Below are positions 32,291 to 37,546 of a stretch of DNA of 37,546 nucleotides, piece after piece (positions within the stretch are counted from its first letter, which is position 1; the number at the start of each line of letters is the position of its first letter). The DNA lies in NCBI GenBank assembly GCA_033557835.1, contig JAWQRO010000508.1, positions 1 through 37,546 of the forward strand, read 5' to 3'. Source of the DNA: Helochares maculicollis (lineage: Eukaryota; Arthropoda; Insecta; Coleoptera; Hydrophilidae). The notes below the pieces were generated by a model that was given only the letters and a program-made list of their open reading frames with translations, was not told where the DNA came from and did no database searches. The translations under genes and the position numbers were made by a program.

Positions 32291-35200
32291 GCGGCAACCT
32301 ATGTCCTTCTAAAAATATCTCAATTTCCTCTTCAAATACTTTGGCTACCCTTTGATGTATCTATGTCTTACCTTTGCTCCTGTTGCCCCCTCCAACGTAT
32401 ACGTATGTACACGTGTGTGTGCGTTTAATAATGGCTTCTTTTGATGTCAATAAAGCAACTTAGTCAAAGAGGGTTTAAACTGTAATTTATTTGAAATTCC
32501 TCAAAAATGACTTAAGCCTACACATACGAGTCTGAAATTAAGACCGAGCAAATTTACTCATCTGAAGCGACTACATCCATTAAATTATACGCATATTTGT
32601 AATGATTTGTAAATACTGCATACTAATGAAGATAATCATCATAAAGAGAAATCTAGCATATTTGCGAACTCAGCTTATAGGTATAGCTGGATAAATTTTA
32701 AATTTCCTTGCATTAATCGCAGATAAATTATCTGTGTCTTTCCGTACATAGTTCTGAATTAAATGTAATTATTTTTTTATTTGCATATAACTACAGTTCA
32801 GAGAGCTATTGTTAAATTTGACCATGTATGAATATTACAAGAACTGCAATTTGCTAGAGCGCAGTTCCTTTAATTTAGTTCCTACTTAATATTAAAGGAT
32901 ATTGCGATAAAATGTTTGCATTTATAATTTGCTTGTATTTTAGTTAACCCTCATTATATATTTCAAATAAATTCTTTTTCTATACAAAATATGTAGGTTT
33001 TTAAATTGTCAGCAGTCAAATGCTTGAAAGGACATGGAATTTATTATTTCTTTGCGATCGCAAATTAGATTTTATCTACACTGGTTTCTATGTTCTGTGT
33101 TTCAATGATTTCAATAGAATCGTTCTTTCGCAATACCGCGAATACACCAGGCCAAGCAACTTATTTAAATTTCTGTTAGAGATTTCAAGTTTAAGCTGTG
33201 TATTTGTTTATGTAGAGACTACAGTTTATACGACGGGATGGGCCCAAAATGTCTAAATAAACACAATGACAAAAATCATGTTAAAAGTTTACAAACTAAA
33301 ACATTCTTAGTGATCCGAAAAAAGTCCACCGCATTAATTATGCACTCAATAAGCGATTTATTTTAATTTATGCATAGACCTCGATTGATCACATAAACTG
33401 CTAATTTTAATTAAATGATACAATTAATTATTTTTCAATATACGTTCAGGTGACTTATAATGTTCAATATACTGCTCAACTAACAAACTGTTTTCTTAAA
33501 GTCTGAACTAACATGTTAGGTACATATTTTGGACTGAAAAAGAACAAAATAAAATCATTAAATTAAGTTCTATTAATTTTTAATTGCTAATATTGCTGCT
33601 AAATGCTTAAATAATTTTACATTATTTGTATATGAGATTATAATAATTATATAATTTGCTATTATTAATCAACACATTACCTTAGCACACATGCAGATAA
33701 CACCAAAATTTAGGTGTGCGCATAGTCCTTGAGTATGCATTGTAAATTTACATCCAATTCCTACATCAGAGATTATCTCATATTTAAAAATTCATTTTGT
33801 AAAGAGTTCATTTGTACAAATTCTTTTGAATCTAGAGCAGAAAATAGCATACCGTTCAGACGCACATTCCTTAATGTATGAAATCGTGTCAAAACACACC
33901 CTTATCGCAGTAAAGGACCCTGAAAAATGTCTTGCAAGTGGGCTCCAAAATTTTTGTTACGCCATTTATTTATACGCAGAATATTTTCGCCTATTGGTTT
34001 ATTAAAATTGTATGTTTTCACCTGCCCTTGTTCTAGATAAATGATATTATGCGTGTATTACAACCTTCATTTTTATAGGAAGCCGAGAATTACATCTTGG
34101 CTTAGGTCAGTGCTTCGCTGACTTGCTACAAATTCTTTAGCAATAAATTAATTATAAGAATTACAAATCTTAGACGATCGTAAATTTTGCTATAACTACC
34201 AACACGTAGGTCTTGTTTTAGGCTATGATAACCCGTTAAATTGTAATTTAATTCTAGTGATTTGCATCTTCTTGTTATAAATACAGAACTTATCTAATTG
34301 TCTCTTTCAACATAGCTGCTTAGATCTAGGAAAATAATAATAATATTTGTAGCAAGGGCACATTACACAACACTTAATATCAGTTATTCTTGTACGAGTT
34401 GAAAAGGACAAAACTAAAAACACTAAGTAGCCGACTTTACATTTTACTTTACGGCTACACTTTGCTTCTTACTATTATTTACCAAAATTTCTATTTTTGA
34501 TGTGACGAAAAACGAAAAGTAAGAAATTGCAGATGGATTCATTTCCAACATAGAAACGCGTTTGTATTACTTTATACGTTAAATTAGATACAATTTTTTC
34601 AAACAGTTTTTTTTTCACTTCTCCATTTGTAATATGATTGCAAAATAATGCAATTTAATCACTCGGAAGTGATCCAACAAGAGATAAAGTTCACGCTACA
34701 TTTTTGTAAATGAATTCTTCTAGAAATGTAGACTCATGACATCGATTTCAGCCAACAATAAAGCAACTGATGCATTTTTTGCTTCTCAGGAAGACATACA
34801 CTGCACTTTAGAAAAAAATTCTGCTCCGATGTCCTGACGTCAATTGGTTTAAAATATCCGCAACTTTAAGAAGAGTACATATTGAAGTAAGTGAATGTGG
34901 CATATCATGCGATTGCAAATAGATTATACGTATAATTTTATTTCAATAATGCACGTGATATTCATTTAGTGGAACCAATTAATTATAATTTAAATATATT
35001 ACAAAATACTACCAAAAAAACAATGCACTTATGTATTGCTAAATCTGTTTCAGCTGCTATTTGAGAACTGAAAATTATACAGAATGTAGGACTACAATTA
35101 TAAGACAATTAACGTCTCGATATAAAATCATTTCATTGCAAAGGTGCCACTAAAAATTGTAAAAAAAGCGTGGGAGCGATCTGCTATTAATTACTGTAGC

Positions 35201-36650
35201 GAACAATAACGCAACCTTTTTTGAAGATACCTTGTAACATTTTTAAGCCTTCTTTGTGTCGGTAAACACAATATACAGCGCTACCAAATTTCCGAATAAT
35301 AATAATATTCTCAGCTTAAATTATTCCAAACATTACCTAAGTAAAAAGTACTCTGCACAAACAAAACTAAAAATCTCCATAAATTTGTCTGTAAATAAAT
35401 ATTCCTTTAAGATGACTTAAAACAATAGCAGATATTTGTGTAATATTTATAACAATTATGTATTTAATTAACAAAGTCATTTATAGCTCCAATATGATTT
35501 TAATTATCTACAAATTATTACATTGTTTAATAAGTAATGAACTCGAGATATTATCTACTGCCAATGCTATTAATTATTACATATTTTATAGATAACACTA
35601 ATTCATTTACTTAGTTATCTGTATTGAATTTTCTCCTGTTTTTCATTGATACAATTCTAATGTAGATTAATTAATTGTTGTTTTAACTAAGCAAAGGATT
35701 GCTTTTTATTTAAAACTGAAACAGCTCCTCGAGCTTTTCAAACAATGAAGCGATTACAGATAAATAATAGTGTAATTATTGATGTACACGTGATTTGAAA
35801 ATTTGGTTTTATTGCGATATCTGAAAGTTGAAGGTGATTAAAATATATTTTCCGCAAATTAGCGGATTCTAGGCAACTTAGAATTGCTTTTGAATAACGA
35901 CGGTTGCCTAAGCTCAGCTTGTTTGTTCTCGATGCTATTATTGCTGAAAATTAAAAGTAAATGGGTCGCTGAAGATAAAATGATTTTTTTTCTTTATCGA
36001 GTACTAAATTTTACAAACTATATCATTCAGAAGCTCAAATTTATTGCGCCTTCAAAACCGCATGATTAACTATAGATAGTTTCCAAAAAAACAAGAAAAG
36101 ATTATTTAAATGTTTTGAAGAGTGCATCTCTTACACTTGAGAACACAAATGAAAACTTAAGTGACCAATAAAAACTTCCTGTAATTTAGTCAACAAACTT
36201 ACCTTACACTAAATATGACCATAAATCTCTATCTTGGTAATTTAAAATGTTTACATAATTTTTAATATACCTGAGCAACAAATATCATGAAACGAATTCA
36301 TTATTTTAATGTTCAAGTAATAAGATTAAAGAAAGGCATTTACAACGCTATAGATCTTAATTACTTGACTATAACTTTAGATCTTGAACTTAGTAAGCAT
36401 ATCCTATACAGAACTCATGTAAACTAACACCTGCAACACCATCTATAAAATACAGGGAAGCAGCTCTAATACATTATTAAAGTTAATATACGTGACGATC
36501 TGATAGAATCTGAAAACAATGACAAACTTTGAAGGATGTACCGTAAGTGAGCAATAGAATATCAAGACAAGTTTGTGCTGCATATTCAAAATCACATTTC
36601 AAAGAATTATCGAACGGAAAAATCGCATTAATTTGCAAATTTGTAAAAAC
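32291..36650. other. AT-rich gene-free region
   Basis: About 4.3 kb. The first 150 bases contain a CT-rich stretch and an acgtatacgtatgtacacgtgtgtgt simple repeat (about 32393-32424). Frames such as 33020-33256 (MLERTWNLLFLC start) and 35884-36069 have no motif, splice context or family resemblance. No RNA gene or transposon end was recognised. Confidence 0.4.
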
Positions 36651-36652
36651 TA

Positions 36653-37546
36653 TAAAGAGTACAAATAAGTTTCCGCCGTTTTTCATAAAAATTTGAATAT
36701 TTATTGTAACAGAACGGTGGTTTAAGTTTATTCAAAGTATTGTCCATCACTAGCAACCACTTTTTCCCATCTCTCAGGCAGCACTCGGATTCCACATCTG
36801 AAGAGCTCCTTTTCTTTCCAACCAAATTTTTGGTATCTTTATATGTTGTGAACCGCTGCTCCTACAAAGGATGTGCCATTGACCGGAACAGATAATAGGC
36901 GGCTGGAGCTATGTCTGGGGAATACGGCGGATGGGGTAGCACTTCCCAATCAAGTGTTTTCAGATAGTTTTTCACCGGAACCGCTACGCGCGGACGAGCA
37001 TTATCATATAGTAGAATTATTTTGGGCGTTTTTCCGTTAGAGCACGGCTCAATCTCATCAATTGTGTACGGTAGAGAGTTCCAGTGATTGTTTGGCTCGG
37101 ATTAAGCAAGTCGTAATACACCACACTGAGCTGATCCCAGCATATACACAGCATGAGGTTTTTTCCGTGAATATTCGGTTTTACTGTGGATGTTGACGCG
37201 TGGCCAGGTTTTCGCCATGATTTTCTTCCTTTTGAGTTGTCGTCATGAATCCATTTCTTATCCCCGGTGACGACTTGATGTAAAAAACCTTCTTTTTATG
37301 CCTAGCTAGCAGCATTTCACTCATGCATAATCGGTGTTCAATATCTCTTGGATTCAATTCGCATGGAACCCAATTTCCTTGTTTATGAATCATTCCTAAT
37401 GATTTTAAACGATGTGAAACTGCTTGCTGAGTGACTTCTAATGTGAGAGCAAGTTCCTTTTGTGCTTGAGACGAATCTTCCACTCCACTAATTCTTCCAA
37501 TTCTGCATCTTCTTAAATTGTAGGCCTTCAACTGCGGTCTTTGTCT
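36653..37546 (-). mobile_element. Mariner element 4 (mauritiana/Mos1-like), cut by the window end
   Basis: The 3' end on the minus strand, read on plus, is taaagagtacaaataagttt continuing ccgccg, the same as element 1. TA precedes it at 36651-36652. The sequence follows element 1 closely in the opposite orientation. The 5' part lies beyond the window. Confidence 0.9.
36728..37546 (-). pseudogene. Mariner transposase pseudogene (element 4), partial
   Basis: Enters the window at the RSGRPK-type region and reads QKELALTLEVTQQAVSHRLK, then WVPCELNPRDIEHR. It then shifts frame at the same A/G-rich run as element 1 (HKKKVFYI where the family has HKKKGFLHRI). Between about 37010 and 37045 it has an internal deletion of about 20 bases next to the second catalytic aspartate (LYDNARP). 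The third catalytic site reads PAAYYLF, so the aspartate is lost. The end GQYFE and TAA is at 36728-36730. It is non-functional. Confidence 0.88.

Overview
The window reads as nuclear DNA of an insect (a beetle would fit, but the order is not proven). It is strongly AT-rich. Genes are split into short exons with consensus GT/AG junctions and long introns, there is one intronless ubiquitin-conjugating gene nested in an intron, and several mariner-family transposons lie at TA targets. Nothing bacterial or viral in character was seen: no operons and no CRISPR-like spacing.

Region 1 (1-2983): gene-free, made of old repeats. A diverged direct repeat (about 1-450) is followed by a foldback structure (503-760).

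Region 2 (2984-24774): a tail-to-tail pair of paralogous CRAL-TRIO (SEC14-like, hydrophobic-ligand transfer) genes. Gene A runs on + (2984-16081, 4 coding exons, 307 aa). Gene B runs on - (16552-24774, 6 coding exons, 334 aa). They share two introns at the same place and phase and an internal exon of exactly 154 nt. Gene B has two extra introns: one splits the N-terminal domain and an 81-nt one lies just before the stop. Intron 3 of gene A contains a complete intronless UBE2F-type NEDD8-conjugating enzyme on the opposite strand (11599-12135), a 43-bp tandem repeat next to it, and a short hydrophobic frame diverging from it. Intron 2 of gene A carries a very decayed mariner. Intron 3 of gene B holds several small unassigned coding-like frames.

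Region 3 (24775-32450): transposon nest. There are three mariners with recognisable inverted ends and TA duplications (26546-27823 and 29865-31086, Mos1/mauritiana-like; 28404-29656, irritans-like). The last two sit inside the remains of a minus-strand non-LTR retrotransposon (about 28035-32290). All transposases are broken.

Region 4 (32451-36652): AT-rich, with no supported gene. A fourth mariner (36653 to the end, minus strand) is cut by the window edge. It is a close relative of the 26546 copy and shares a 1-nt frameshift with it.

The CRAL-TRIO pair probably act as cytosolic carriers of a lipid, retinoid or tocopherol-like ligand. UBE2F is a separate housekeeping function (cullin neddylation) that merely shares the locus. 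No novel multi-gene system is demonstrable. The most useful leads are the paralogue gene structures (micro first exons, NAGNAG acceptor, cryptic last exon), the nested divergent gene pair, and the mariner copies with a shared lesion.
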